From: Leucothrix pacifica | Lineage (GTDB): Bacteria; Pseudomonadota; Gammaproteobacteria; Thiotrichales; Thiotrichaceae | Reading direction: 5' to 3' | Assembly: GCF_003172875.1 (NCBI RefSeq) | Contig: NZ_QGKM01000027.1 | Span: 1 to 64,000 of the forward strand | Length of the DNA stretch: 64,000 nt | Shown: positions 1 to 8,307 of the stretch, in pieces | Layout: every line of letters begins with the position of its first letter | Position numbering within the stretch: the stretch's first letter is position 1 | Translations under genes and position numbers: made by a program | Notes under the pieces: model-generated | What the model saw: the letters and a program-made list of their open reading frames with translations, nothing else | The model's database searches: none | Told to the model about the DNA's origin: nothing

Positions 1-1
1 T

Positions 2-292
2 TTAACTGAGTATTTTAGGATTAAGCGCAATTGGTTAGCCATTCGTCTACAGCAGGCAGGTGTGAACCGCGATGCAGTAGGCGCCTGGATTCAACTCAAG
101 GTTGGGGACAAGCATTATCATCGTGAATTAACGATAGGTGGTGGGCATGCCGGTGGCAGCTTAGTACCTCAACATTTCGGGCTATCAGAGGCAGAGTTTG
201 CGGATGTTCAAATCACGTGGCCGGATCAAACAAAAAGCGTCTGGCAGCGACTCATAGCGGGTGTTATTCACAAGATCATAAAGTCGGAATAG
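2..292 (+). CDS. C-terminal part of an ASPIC/UnbV-domain protein (CRTAC1-like), cut by window edge
   Basis: An open frame runs from the window edge to a TAG stop. The visible ~96 residues match the ASPIC/UnbV domain that ends FG-GAP repeat proteins of the CRTAC1 type: NWLAIRL, then NRDAVGAWIQLKVG, GGGHAGGS, HFGL and a final ITWPDQ segment in the usual order. These proteins are normally exported and have N-terminal beta-propeller repeats, which would lie outside the window. The gene converges on a MauG-like di-heme peroxidase 15 bp away. Substrate and role are unknown. The family call is good; the full architecture cannot be seen. Confidence 0.75.
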   Translation, partial: LTEYFRIKRNWLAIRLQQAGVNRDAVGAWIQLKVGDKHYHRELTIGGGHAGGSLVPQHFGLSEAEFADVQITWPDQTKSVWQRLIAGVIHKIIKSE

Positions 293-307
293 AGCGAAAC
301 CATCGGC

Positions 308-1651
308 TCAGTCCATCGACAATCCGCTTGGCACCTTGTCTGGTTTGCCCAAAATTCCTTTTCCTTGAGCGGAGTCAGTTAAGGCGTGCAGAAAAGCGAT
401 TAGGTCTGTTATTTCCTGATCTTGCAAAGAGATGGATGTTAACTCAGTTGAGGCGAGTAGCTGTGGGATCACAGCCTTAAGACGATCGGGATCTAAGTCT
501 TTTTTATCCTGCTCTGGAAGAGGAGAAAGGGTAGGGGTTGATAGCTGGTAGCGATGAAGTGCAGCTTTCGGATCAAGGTGATGCCTGACGATACCTTCCA
601 GTGTTAGGTAAGCGCCATTGTGAGTATACGGTGCGGTTAGGGCGACATTACGCAGGCTTGGTGTGCGAAAACGGTAGCGATCTTTTGTCTTACCAGTGAC
701 CCGCATTCTTCCTAAGTCTTGTGGCGTACTTTCAAAACGTGCAACTTTGCCCGGTCCAAATTCAGGAATTGCGATGGAATGGAAGCTGTGATCAGTTTGC
801 AATGCGCCGCTATGACAGCTGCTGCAATTCGCTTTACCATAGAATAAATTCATTCCACGAACTGAGGCTTCATTTAAAGCCTGTTGATCGCCATTTAAAT
901 AACGGTCAAAAGGGCTATCAATAGCCTGCCACTCACTGGCAATAAAGTCGGCAAGGACATTCGAAATATCAGTGAAATGAATGTCCTCAGCTGTCTGAAT
1001 GCGTGGAATAGCGGCTTTGAAGGCTGTGGCATATTCAGGAATCTGTTGTACCCGCTCAGCAATTTTTTGCCATGCGCCTTGTTTCCCGGTTATCAGGCCC
1101 ATTCGTACTGCGCGTGAAACGTCATTTTCTGCATAATGCCCCGCCATCTCATCGGGTGATAACACCGGGAACATGCTCTGTGCGGATAAAATAGAGTCGA
1201 AGCCTTGGGTCATGTCATCTTCTAGTGGTGTGCGAATCCCATTGCTGCGAGTGGGGTCGGCCTCCAGGCGGCCATCGTGAAACAACACAGTAAATTGTTT
1301 CGCTCCCAGATTAAACAAGGCTGGAGCATTGCGACCAATGCGTTGTTCTGGTCGGTTGTCATCAGTTACAGGTAAACGTTTAGTGCCGAGTCCTTTAGCG
1401 CCCTCGCCAAGTGATAATGAAACACCATCTGCCGTCGCCAGATCAGGATGGTGACACGTGGAGCAGGCAATATTTTTATTACCACTGAGAATGGGGTCAA
1501 AAAAGAGTTGCTGGCCGAGTTTAACACGTGCCTGTGTGGCGCTGACAAAGTCTTGTTGGGAAAGCGGGGCGGGTAAATCAATTGTGTTTGAATAACCGGT
1601 ATTGCAGGTGCAGAACAGTAGGCTGGTAAACACCAAATATTTAATCACCAT
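308..1651 (-). CDS. Di-heme cytochrome c peroxidase / MauG family protein
   Basis: This 447-residue protein has an N-terminal hydrophobic export signal (about residues 1-21) and two CxxCH heme sites, CSTCH at 63-67 and CSSCH at 276-280, the standard layout of bacterial di-heme peroxidases and MauG-like enzymes. RNAPALFNLG and the FHDGRLE segment after the first heme, and RTPSLRNVALTAPYTHNGAY near the end, are family hallmarks. It should work in the periplasm, reducing H2O2 or oxidising a protein partner. It is longer than classic CcpA (~330 aa), which favours the MauG-like branch. No mau genes are nearby. The signal contains Cys but no convincing lipobox. Confidence 0.85.
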   Translation of the reverse strand: MVIKYLVFTSLLFCTCNTGYSNTIDLPAPLSQQDFVSATQARVKLGQQLFFDPILSGNKNIACSTCHHPDLATADGVSLSLGEGAKGLGTKRLPVTDDNRPEQRIGRNAPALFNLGAKQFTVLFHDGRLEADPTRSNGIRTPLEDDMTQGFDSILSAQSMFPVLSPDEMAGHYAENDVSRAVRMGLITGKQGAWQKIAERVQQIPEYATAFKAAIPRIQTAEDIHFTDISNVLADFIASEWQAIDSPFDRYLNGDQQALNEASVRGMNLFYGKANCSSCHSGALQTDHSFHSIAIPEFGPGKVARFESTPQDLGRMRVTGKTKDRYRFRTPSLRNVALTAPYTHNGAYLTLEGIVRHHLDPKAALHRYQLSTPTLSPLPEQDKKDLDPDRLKAVIPQLLASTELTSISLQDQEITDLIAFLHALTDSAQGKGILGKPDKVPSGLSMD

Positions 1652-1848
1652 ACCACTACCTTATTGTGTATCTGCTGCATGTTTCGCTCCATTGTCATTG
1701 CCTGCGGTTTCAAGCCTTATTCATGAAGTATAACGGAAAAATCAGATTAATCCGTGGTTTTTGATTGACGTACCTCATTTTAAGCATTAGCCTAGCATGA
1801 CTCGTTTAGAGTGGTCATTTTCGGTTGATAAATAGTAAGGGGCTGAAG

Positions 1849-1947
1849 GTGAATAAAGGAGTAGGAATAGACAAATCAACAGTTCCCGGCGGTAAATATT
1901 CCAACCAGGAACTGAAAGCGATTGAGCTTATGTCAGCTCTGTACTGA
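1849..1947 (+). CDS. Possible 32-residue small protein, unrecognised
   Basis: GTG start with AAGGGG about 7 nt upstream, 32 codons, TGA. The peptide begins VNKGVGIDKSTVPGGKYSNQ and is followed by ELKAIELMSALY. It ends 1 bp before the 3' end of the convergent LysM gene, in the otherwise empty 1652-1948 gap. The ribosome site is good, but the peptide resembles no family I know and could be chance. Confidence 0.25.
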   Translation: MNKGVGIDKSTVPGGKYSNQELKAIELMSALY

Positions 1948-1948
1948 T

Positions 1949-2395
1949 TTAGCGTAAACGCAGACGCTGGCCAACTTGAATATGGTTTTTCTTATCACCA
2001 TACAAACGATTCAAACGTACCAGACGGCTAAAGCTAACACCGGTTTTTTTCGAGATTTGCGTTAATGTATCACCACGACGGACGCGGTAGGTTTTACTGC
2101 GCGCACGTTTGGCAGCGGCGCGTTTTTTAGCAGCCGCACGCTTTTTGCGTTCTGCTGCCGCACGGCGTTGAGCAAGTTTCTTACGCTCAGCGCTTTTTTG
2201 GGCGGCTGACTTTACCGTCGATTGCTTAGAAACGTTGACGGATTGTCTGGCTGGTGCTGCAGGCGCCTCTTGAACCGTTAGCTCTAAAAAGCCATCCGCT
2301 GAAACACTGACAGAGTTGTCAGCCATAACAGAGCCCATGCTGGTGAAAGCAGCAGCGGAAAACAGCGTAATTACAACCTTTTTTATGCCTTTCAT
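1949..2395 (-). CDS. Exported LysM-domain protein with basic linker
   Basis: 148 residues. A signal peptide covers about residues 1-25 (KK start, hydrophobic core, AAAFTSMGSVMA), so the product is probably periplasmic. Residues ~68-98 are a strongly basic Lys/Arg/Ala stretch, and the last ~45 residues form one LysM repeat beginning TYRVRRGDTLTQISKKTG. LysM binds peptidoglycan or chitin-like glycans. There is no catalytic domain. The gene stands alone, divergent from the transaldolase gene. The basic linker might contact anionic wall polymers or nucleic acid, but that is inference. Confidence 0.8.
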   Translation of the reverse strand: MKGIKKVVITLFSAAAFTSMGSVMADNSVSVSADGFLELTVQEAPAAPARQSVNVSKQSTVKSAAQKSAERKKLAQRRAAAERKKRAAAKKRAAAKRARSKTYRVRRGDTLTQISKKTGVSFSRLVRLNRLYGDKKNHIQVGQRLRLR

Positions 2396-2697
2396 AATTT
2401 GTTACCCCTATGATAAAAAGCGTTAATGTCGACTGACCCTTAAAATAGTGATTTGCAGGCCGACTATAATAGTATGCGCGAAATCACTAACAGAAGGGTT
2501 AGCCATTACGTAAATGTTTGTAAGTATGTGTGAAAAATCGATCAGTTTAGGTTCGACATCGTGAAGATGTATCGGTTTCAAAATTGATAAGCCATGCTTA
2601 ATCCTTGATAATATGCGGGTCTGCCGTGATTTAAATTTAGATATGCGAGTCTGAACGGCCGCAAACGATTAATCCAATCAAAATATAAGGTTTACCT
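2396..2697. promoter_or_regulatory. Divergent intergenic region between the LysM and transaldolase genes
   Basis: About 300 bp with no gene. It must hold the two divergent promoters. An AT-rich TACTATTATAGT stretch on the minus strand near 2468-2479 is a possible -10 for the LysM gene. A near-perfect 13-mer direct repeat (ATATGCGGGTCTG at 2611, ATATGCGAGTCTG at 2641) lies 45-87 bp before the transaldolase start. An SD-like AAGG precedes the ATG at 2698. Confidence 0.4.
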
Positions 2698-3354
2698 ATG
2701 AAATTTTTTGTTGATACCGCTGATGTCGATGATATTCGCGAGTTAAATTCACTCGGCTTAGTTGACGGTGTGACGACAAACCCATCTCTGATTCTTAAGT
2801 CTGGACGCGACATTATTGAAGTGACCAAAGAGATTTGCGATATCGTTGAAGGTCCGGTGTCGGCCGAAGTCGCTGCAACAGAGTACGATGAAATGATGAA
2901 GGAAGCGGCTGTACTTGCAAAGATCGCTGATAACATCTGTATCAAGCTGCCACTGACTTTGGATGGTCTGAAGGCGTGTAAGTCTCTGACTGATATGGGT
3001 CACAAGACAAATGTGACACTATGTTTCTCTGCCAATCAGGCGCTACTGGCGGCAAAAGCAGGGGCGACTTATATCTCACCCTTTATCGGCCGTTTGGATG
3101 ATAGCGGTATTGATGGCATGGAGTTGATTCAGGAAATCCGCACCATTTATGACAACTACAACTTCGATACACAGATTTTGGCAGCGTCGATCCGTACAGT
3201 GAATCACGTGAAAATTGCTGCGTTGATCGGTGCGGATGTGGGCACGATGCCACCATCAACCTTAAAAGCACTGGTTAAGCACCCATTGACTGACAAAGGT
3301 CTGGAAGCATTCCTTGCGGACTGGGCTAAAACAGGTCAGAACATCGCTGGCTAA
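2698..3354 (+). CDS. tal: Small transaldolase / fructose-6-phosphate aldolase family (class 3B)
   Basis: 218 residues, the length of the short TalC/FSA-type transaldolases. It opens with [20 protein letters not shown] and has the [10 protein letters not shown] phosphate-side motif (about 23-32), the Schiff-base lysine in NICIKLPLT (K83), SPFIGRLDD (~126-134) and [12 protein letters not shown]. It should transfer dihydroxyacetone units between sugar phosphates in the non-oxidative pentose phosphate pathway in the cytosol. Transaldolase versus FSA activity cannot be decided by eye. It is monocistronic and followed by a hairpin at 3369-3400. Confidence 0.9.
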   Translation: MKFFVDTADVDDIRELNSLGLVDGVTTNPSLILKSGRDIIEVTKEICDIVEGPVSAEVAATEYDEMMKEAAVLAKIADNICIKLPLTLDGLKACKSLTDMGHKTNVTLCFSANQALLAAKAGATYISPFIGRLDDSGIDGMELIQEIRTIYDNYNFDTQILAASIRTVNHVKIAALIGADVGTMPPSTLKALVKHPLTDKGLEAFLADWAKTGQNIAG

Positions 3355-3368
3355 TTTCGGTGTGTTGA

Positions 3369-3400
3369 TTGACCTGAGGTGGTAGTACGCCTCAGGTCAA
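3369..3400. terminator. Hairpin between convergent tal and DUF938 genes
   Basis: Perfect 11-bp stem: TTGACCTGAGG (3369-3379) pairs with CCTCAGGTCAA (3390-3400) over a 10-nt loop. No clear T-tract follows on either strand, so it may be a weak terminator or an mRNA 3'-end protecting structure. Confidence 0.4.
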
Positions 3401-3469
3401 ACGCTCTTGGTGTGGTAATACGCGAACTCTAGACTGTATAAATGGTTTCCCGATTACGCGGTTAAGCAT

Positions 3470-4072
3470 TTAGGTAGTTGAAGCTGCTCTACGCCAAACC
3501 AGAGTTCTATTGTTTGCAGGCATTTCTATGTCATGTAAAAACTTCAGCCCATTCTCATTCGCTAGTTTCTGCAAATCCTCAAAGTTCCGGATACCACTGT
3601 CAGGATCACGCATTTTTAGACTCTGATCAAAGTTAGCATTGCTTTGGCTGGTGTATTGACCGTCATAATTAAAAGGGCCATAGCAAATCATCAGGCCATT
3701 TTCTTTTATACACTTCGCACCTGATACAAATAAATCTACGACATTCTCCCAATGCATAATGTGCATCACATTTGCACTATAGAGAGCATCATAGCGAGTC
3801 TCAGGCCACTTATCTTCACTGACATTTAAGGCGATGGGCGGAAGCACATTACTGAGTTCGGCTTCATCCAGCCATGCTTGAATACCCTCGTGATATTGCA
3901 CCTGATCGCTACACTGCCAAGTCAGATGCGGCAGTTTCTCAGCAAAATAGACGGCGTGTTGTCCGGTGCCTGTTCCTACTTCCAAAACGGTTGAAGCATC
4001 ACTCAACAACTGTTCCAACACAGAAAGAATAGGGTCACGGTTTTGATCGCAAGCGCCAGAATAAGGCTTCAT
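3470..4072 (-). CDS. DUF938 SAM-dependent methyltransferase
   Basis: 200 residues matching the DUF938 family: MKPYSGACDQNRDPIL start, glycine-rich SAM motif VLEVGTGTGQHAVYFA (~34-49), and the family-specific NVMHIMHWE and GPFNYDGQYTSQSN segments. The substrate is unknown. Its ATG overlaps the TGA of the upstream DUF482 gene by 4 bp (ATGA), so the two are translationally coupled. Confidence 0.85.
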   Translation of the reverse strand: MKPYSGACDQNRDPILSVLEQLLSDASTVLEVGTGTGQHAVYFAEKLPHLTWQCSDQVQYHEGIQAWLDEAELSNVLPPIALNVSEDKWPETRYDALYSANVMHIMHWENVVDLFVSGAKCIKENGLMICYGPFNYDGQYTSQSNANFDQSLKMRDPDSGIRNFEDLQKLANENGLKFLHDIEMPANNRTLVWRRAASTT

Positions 4073-5292
4073 GACTGATCCTCCTGATAGGGCGACTTGA
4101 GTTGATCACGGTATTCATTAATTGCCAAACGCTCATGCCCGACATATTGCGCGATGGCGTCTTGATATGGCGAGTTATTTAACCAATGTGCGGAGCGTGT
4201 TTCGGTTGGAATAAAGCCGCGGGCAATTTTATGTTCACCCTGAGCACCTGGCTCGAAGACCTGCAAGTTATTACGGATGCAGTATTCGATACCTTGGTAA
4301 TAACAGGCTTCAAAATGTAATTTATCGATCTGATGAGTACAGCCCCAGTGGCGACCATAAAGTCGGGTGTCACTGCGGAACATCAGTGATCCGGCAATAC
4401 AGCGATTGCCTTGGGAGTTGCTATCAGCATCTTCAGTTCTTTCTGCATCTGTGTCAGGTTGACTGTTTTCAGCTTGTGGATCAGACGGTAGGTCAGCCAT
4501 CACTAAGAACACCTGATCCGGCATTTTTTCCGCCACTTCTTTAAAGAAACCAGCATTAAGCGTTGGTGTACTCCATTTTTCTTCAAAAGTGGTTTTGTAA
4601 AAATAGGCAAAGTCGTCCCAATCTTTAGCGGTTGCTGTGTGACCATCAAGCAAGCGGAGCGTGACGCCGGACTGCTGCATGCGCTTGCGTTCCTGACGGA
4701 TATTTTTGCGTTTCTTTGCTGTCAGCTTTGCCAGAAAGTCTTCAAAGGTTTTGTAGCCCTGATTATGCCAGTGAAACTGCACATCATGGCGTAGTAAAAC
4801 ATCCGCGCCATTAAGCGTCAGCTTAGCAAGCCAGTCGAGTTGGTCCGGGCGGGGAAACAGGCAGTGGTAACCACTAATGTTATTGTCTGTCGCAAACTGC
4901 GCTACGGTTTGCATCAGGATTTGATAGTGAGTCCCGGGATTTTCCGCATTGCTTAGCATGCGTTGACCCGTCGCAGGCGTGTAGGGTGCTGCTGAGACTA
5001 ATTTTGGAAAATACGGAATACCGCTCTGTTTGTAGGCATCCGCCCAGGCATGATCAAAAACAAACTCACCATAGGAGTTAAATTTTTGATACAGCGGCAT
5101 GGCTGCAGCCAGTGTGTCGTCTTCATAGATCCCGATATGGCAAGGAATCCAGCCAAACTCAGGGTCAACGCAACCGTGGTTTTCTAAGGCTGCTAAAAAC
5201 TCGTGCCGGACAAATGGGTTATTGTCATCCACCATTTTATTCCACTGTTTGGCTGGAATTTGATTGATTTCACTGTGTATTTTAATCTGCAT
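4069..5292 (-). CDS. DUF482 / FemAB-like GNAT-fold protein
   Basis: 407 residues of the DUF482 (PF04339) family, annotated as peptidoglycan-biosynthesis-like because of its GNAT/FemAB-type fold. Visible family segments are NPFVRHEFLAALE near the N-terminus, KKRKNIRQERK (~194-204), GRHWGC and FEACYYQGIEYCI, and a GAQGEHKIARGFIP segment near the end. The acceptor is not established. An unusual acidic, Ser/Asn-rich stretch (about 266-294, with DTDAERTEDADSNSQGN) interrupts the conserved core. The start is divergent from mtgA, 48 bp away, with a poor ribosome site. It is coupled to the DUF938 gene downstream. Confidence 0.8.
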   Translation of the reverse strand: MQIKIHSEINQIPAKQWNKMVDDNNPFVRHEFLAALENHGCVDPEFGWIPCHIGIYEDDTLAAAMPLYQKFNSYGEFVFDHAWADAYKQSGIPYFPKLVSAAPYTPATGQRMLSNAENPGTHYQILMQTVAQFATDNNISGYHCLFPRPDQLDWLAKLTLNGADVLLRHDVQFHWHNQGYKTFEDFLAKLTAKKRKNIRQERKRMQQSGVTLRLLDGHTATAKDWDDFAYFYKTTFEEKWSTPTLNAGFFKEVAEKMPDQVFLVMADLPSDPQAENSQPDTDAERTEDADSNSQGNRCIAGSLMFRSDTRLYGRHWGCTHQIDKLHFEACYYQGIEYCIRNNLQVFEPGAQGEHKIARGFIPTETRSAHWLNNSPYQDAIAQYVGHERLAINEYRDQLKSPYQEDQS

Positions 5293-5340
5293 GCTTAAAA
5301 ATTGTTGCTCGAGGACGCGGGATTATTGCATTATAGGCAC

Positions 5341-6054
5341 ATGAAACTAATAACAAAAAGAATGATGCGAGGGTTCAGGGTTTTATTCCTGGTTATGTTG
5401 GGTGTTGTTCTTTTTTATTTCTCTGCATTACTCATTTTCCGATGGGTGCCGATCCCGACCTCCGCGTTTATTCATCACCAAAATACACTGCATGAGACTG
5501 ATCCAAAGGTGTACAGTGCAGCAAAATTTGAATGGGTTGATTGGGAGCAAATCCCGCCAGCCTTGGCGCTTGCAGTGATTACCGCTGAGGATCAGCGCTT
5601 CCCGAATCATTGGGGTGTGGACTTGATCGAAATCCGCAACGCTATTAGTGATATGCGCGACGGCAAACCCATGCGTGGTGCTAGTACGATCACTCAGCAA
5701 GTGGCTAAGAATCTATTCCTTTGGAATGGCCGTAGTTATGTGCGTAAAGCGGCTGAGTTTTTTATTAGTTTTTCATTGGAATTGGTTTGGTCTAAGCAAC
5801 GCATTCTTGAGGTATATCTCAATGTTGCACAGTTTGCACCGGTGACGTTTGGGGTAAAAGCGGCAAGTAAAGTGTTGTATGACAAAGAGCCGCTGCAATT
5901 GACGCTGGAAGAGTGTGCTATGTTAGCCGCGGTGTTACCGACACCGGCTAAATCTAATGCGAATGAGCCGAGTGAAACGCTGCAGAAGCGGCATGCGTGG
6001 ATATTGGAGCATATGGAGAAATTGGGTGGTGTCAATTACTTAAAGAAGCTTTGA
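5341..6054 (+). CDS. mtgA: Monofunctional biosynthetic peptidoglycan transglycosylase
   Basis: From the ATG at 5341 the protein is 237 residues, usual for MtgA; an in-frame ATG at 5302 would add 13 unlikely residues. One N-terminal membrane segment (about 10-34) is followed by the GT51 domain with the catalytic EDQRFPNHWGVD motif, RGASTITQQVAKNLFLW and RILEVYLNVAQF. The enzyme polymerises lipid II into glycan strands on the outer face of the inner membrane. There is no transpeptidase domain. The stop codon lies in the loop of a hairpin (6043-6068). Confidence 0.93.
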   Translation: MKLITKRMMRGFRVLFLVMLGVVLFYFSALLIFRWVPIPTSAFIHHQNTLHETDPKVYSAAKFEWVDWEQIPPALALAVITAEDQRFPNHWGVDLIEIRNAISDMRDGKPMRGASTITQQVAKNLFLWNGRSYVRKAAEFFISFSLELVWSKQRILEVYLNVAQFAPVTFGVKAASKVLYDKEPLQLTLEECAMLAAVLPTPAKSNANEPSETLQKRHAWILEHMEKLGGVNYLKKL

Positions 6055-6068
6055 TGACGAAGCTTCTT
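6043..6068 (+). terminator. Hairpin overlapping the mtgA stop codon
   Basis: AAGAAGCTT (6043-6051) pairs with AAGCTTCTT (6060-6068) over an 8-nt loop that contains the mtgA TGA. Only a short pyrimidine run follows, so termination is probably weak. Confidence 0.35.
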
Positions 6069-6102
6069 CAAGCTATTAATCCCATTTAGATTTCAGTGGT
6101 GA

Positions 6103-6768
6103 TCACTTCAATCCCCACTTATCAAAATCAAACTCCGCCAACGAATCCAGCACCTCATTCGCATCAGTAAACTGATCATGGCTCATATTCGGATCAGGCA
6201 CGGCAATCACGCTCATCCCCGCCGCATTAGTCGCCGCTACGCCTGAAGGTGCATCTTCAAACACCAGACAATGCTCAGCCGCGACACCCAACTGCGCTGC
6301 TGCTGTCAGGAAAATATCAGGTGCAGGCTTAGCGTGTTTCACATCCTCATGATCACTGGTCACGATCGTATCAAATAAGCTAAACCAATCCTGATGCTTG
6401 CTGGTCTTAATCTCGAACTGATATTTCTTAGAACTAGTCGCAACCGCAATGGGTACATTCATGTCAGCAAGCTTACGAATTAATTCAGGTGCACCAGGCT
6501 TTGGCTGGGCAAAGGCAAACCGCTCATTCAGCAGCTCATTGCGTTCTTCCAGATAAAATTCCGGTGTAAAGGGAAGCTCCAGCGCTTTCACCAAATAAGT
6601 CGCAGCATCTAATGAATCACGACCAATCATGTGTGACTTCACTGACCAATCAAACACTTTACCGTAGCGTCCCACGATCATCTGAGTGACTTCGGTGTAA
6701 ATGCTTTCAGTTTCCAGTAGCAGTCCGTCCATATCGAACAGTACGGCTTTGATAGTAGTTTGGCTCAT
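6103..6768 (-). CDS. HAD superfamily (subfamily IA) phosphatase
   Basis: The ATG at 6768 gives 221 residues starting MSQTTIKAVLFDMDGLLLET, which puts the DxD motif at the usual place; an upstream in-frame ATG at 6822 adds 18 atypical residues. All HAD motifs are present: DMDG nucleophile, VATSSKKYQFE (motif II) and KPAPDIFL followed by FEDAPSGVAA (motifs III-IV). It most resembles the pseudouridine-5'-phosphatase / beta-phosphoglucomutase-like group. The substrate cannot be assigned from sequence. It converges with mtgA. Confidence 0.85.
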   Translation of the reverse strand: MSQTTIKAVLFDMDGLLLETESIYTEVTQMIVGRYGKVFDWSVKSHMIGRDSLDAATYLVKALELPFTPEFYLEERNELLNERFAFAQPKPGAPELIRKLADMNVPIAVATSSKKYQFEIKTSKHQDWFSLFDTIVTSDHEDVKHAKPAPDIFLTAAAQLGVAAEHCLVFEDAPSGVAATNAAGMSVIAVPDPNMSHDQFTDANEVLDSLAEFDFDKWGLK

Positions 6769-6932
6769 GAGTGAGTGATTCCCGTAATTTTGATGATAAT
6801 TTATCGCGACTAAACATATCACAGCATGATCTACGTCACTATGTCTGAGTGTTAAAGCAATTAATATCCTGTATTAAGAGTATCTGTTTGATTTGTTTAA
6901 ATTATCAGCAAATTGAAGTGAGTCTCCAACGT

Positions 6933-6938
6933 TATAAT
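6933..6938 (+). promoter_or_regulatory. Possible -10 box for the PAS/PhnD-like operon
   Basis: A perfect TATAAT 45 bp before the PAS gene start. The best -35 match, TTGAAG at 6913, is only 14 bp away, so the promoter would need activation or another -35. Confidence 0.3.
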
Positions 6939-6982
6939 CATTTTATAGCGAGAATGGAATCTAATAAGCTAAGAGGTGAAAT

Positions 6983-7471
6983 ATGCAGGATATGCATCAG
7001 GATGATGTGGTCTCCTCCTGTATCGAACAGGTGTTGGTGTATCACGATGACAGTCGCAGAAAAGTGTATGTAGCGGATCAGGAAGTTCCGTTTCCAGAGG
7101 GTAAACTGATCGTGTCACGCACCAATGAAGCAGGAATCATTACACACGGCAATCAGTCATTTGTTGAAATGTCTGGCTTCACTGAGGATGAATTGATTGG
7201 ACAGCCGCATCATATTTTAAGGCATCCTGACATGCCAAAAGCCGCATTCAAAGATCTCTGGGATACCTTGGCGCGGGGCGAAAAGTGGTCTGGCTATGTG
7301 AAGAATCTGCGTAAAGACGGTGCATATTATTGGGTGCTGGCAACAGTAGTGGCAAATATTCGTGGAGGGGAGGTGACGGGGTATACCTCGGTGCGCCGAA
7401 AGCCTTCTCGTGAGCGTATCGCAGAGTGTATCGAGCTATATCGTCAGATGCGTCTGGAGGAGGCCTCATGA
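6983..7471 (+). CDS. Stand-alone PAS-domain sensor protein (Aer-like PAS)
   Basis: 162 residues, almost entirely one PAS fold of the type found at the N-terminus of the aerotaxis receptor Aer: GKLIVSRTNEAGIITHGNQS, FVEMSGFTEDELIGQPHHIL, RHPDMPKAAFKDLWDTL and the NLRKDGAYYWVLATV beta-strand pair ending in YTSVRRKPS. Aer-type PAS domains bind FAD. There is no transmembrane, HAMP, kinase or GGDEF part, so it must signal by contact. The ribosome site AGAGGTGAAAT is good. Its stop overlaps the start of the PhnD-like gene (ATGA), implying joint production. Confidence 0.88.
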   Translation: MQDMHQDDVVSSCIEQVLVYHDDSRRKVYVADQEVPFPEGKLIVSRTNEAGIITHGNQSFVEMSGFTEDELIGQPHHILRHPDMPKAAFKDLWDTLARGEKWSGYVKNLRKDGAYYWVLATVVANIRGGEVTGYTSVRRKPSRERIAECIELYRQMRLEEAS

Positions 7472-8214
7472 AACCTTATACGATGACAGTGAGCCCTGAC
7501 TTTATGCCGGACTATATTGCGGGTTGGTATATTTTTAATACCTGGTTGCAACGTCAACTTGGCCAGTCGATCCACCTTGAGTTGTATAACGATTTCGCCA
7601 CCCAACGCGAAGCGATCTCACGAGATGAAATTGATCTGATTTATGCAAACCCATTTGATGCCGCAATGTTGGTACGAGAGAAGGGATTTAGTGCGATTGC
7701 AGCACCGCAAGATAAGCCAGATGAAGTCATTCTCGCAGTGCCGGCTGAATCACCCGTCAAAAAGCTAGATGACCTAACGCCAGGCACGCGCATCGCCCGA
7801 ACGGATGACCCTGATGTCAATTTGATTGGCATGATGATGATTGAATCTGCAGATTTAAAGGCGGATAACACCCATGTTCAAATGCTGGATAGTTATGTGC
7901 TGGTCGCCAAAGCTTTATTTCAGGAGCGGGCTGATCTTGGCTTTTTTCTGAAGGAGGCTTACGAAAGTCTATCGGATTTTGTGAGAAGTCAGCTAAGTGT
8001 GCTATTGAGCAGTGAGATTCATGTCGTCACACATGTGTTATTGGCAAGCCCGGCTTTTACAACACATCAAGATGAGCTGAGAGCCTGCCTATTGGATATG
8101 CCTCATCGGGATAAGGGGCAAGGTGTTTTGGATAGCATGGGATTATCCGGATGGCAGTTACAAGCTCAAGAAGACACTGAATTTATGATTGATTTGATGG
8201 ATACCTTGGCGTGA
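7468..8214 (+). CDS. PhnD-like substrate-binding-fold protein without signal peptide
   Basis: 248 residues from the ATG that overlaps the PAS stop by 4 bp. The sequence follows periplasmic phosphate/phosphonate-binding (PhnD-like) folds: YTMTVSPDFMPDYIAGWYIF, a LYNDFATQREAISRDEIDLIYANPFD region, then DDLTPGTRIARTDDPD and FQERADLGFFLKEAYE. No signal peptide or lipobox is present, so it is predicted cytosolic, unlike transport-linked members. No ABC permease or ATPase gene is adjacent. Partnership with the PAS protein is inferred from overlap. The ligand is unknown. Confidence 0.75.
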   Translation: MKPYTMTVSPDFMPDYIAGWYIFNTWLQRQLGQSIHLELYNDFATQREAISRDEIDLIYANPFDAAMLVREKGFSAIAAPQDKPDEVILAVPAESPVKKLDDLTPGTRIARTDDPDVNLIGMMMIESADLKADNTHVQMLDSYVLVAKALFQERADLGFFLKEAYESLSDFVRSQLSVLLSSEIHVVTHVLLASPAFTTHQDELRACLLDMPHRDKGQGVLDSMGLSGWQLQAQEDTEFMIDLMDTLA

Positions 8215-8307
8215 TTCGCCCACCAATAGGTAGTTGGTTGTTTTAGAGACAAGAGTCAATTCTGAGAGAGCTAACTCTTGCCTCTGAAGATATCGGAGAA
8301 GCGTTGA

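Noticed and set aside
308-924. ORFs antisense to the di-heme peroxidase and to many other genes
   Set aside because: They are shadows of conserved genes, lack ribosome sites and resemble no family.
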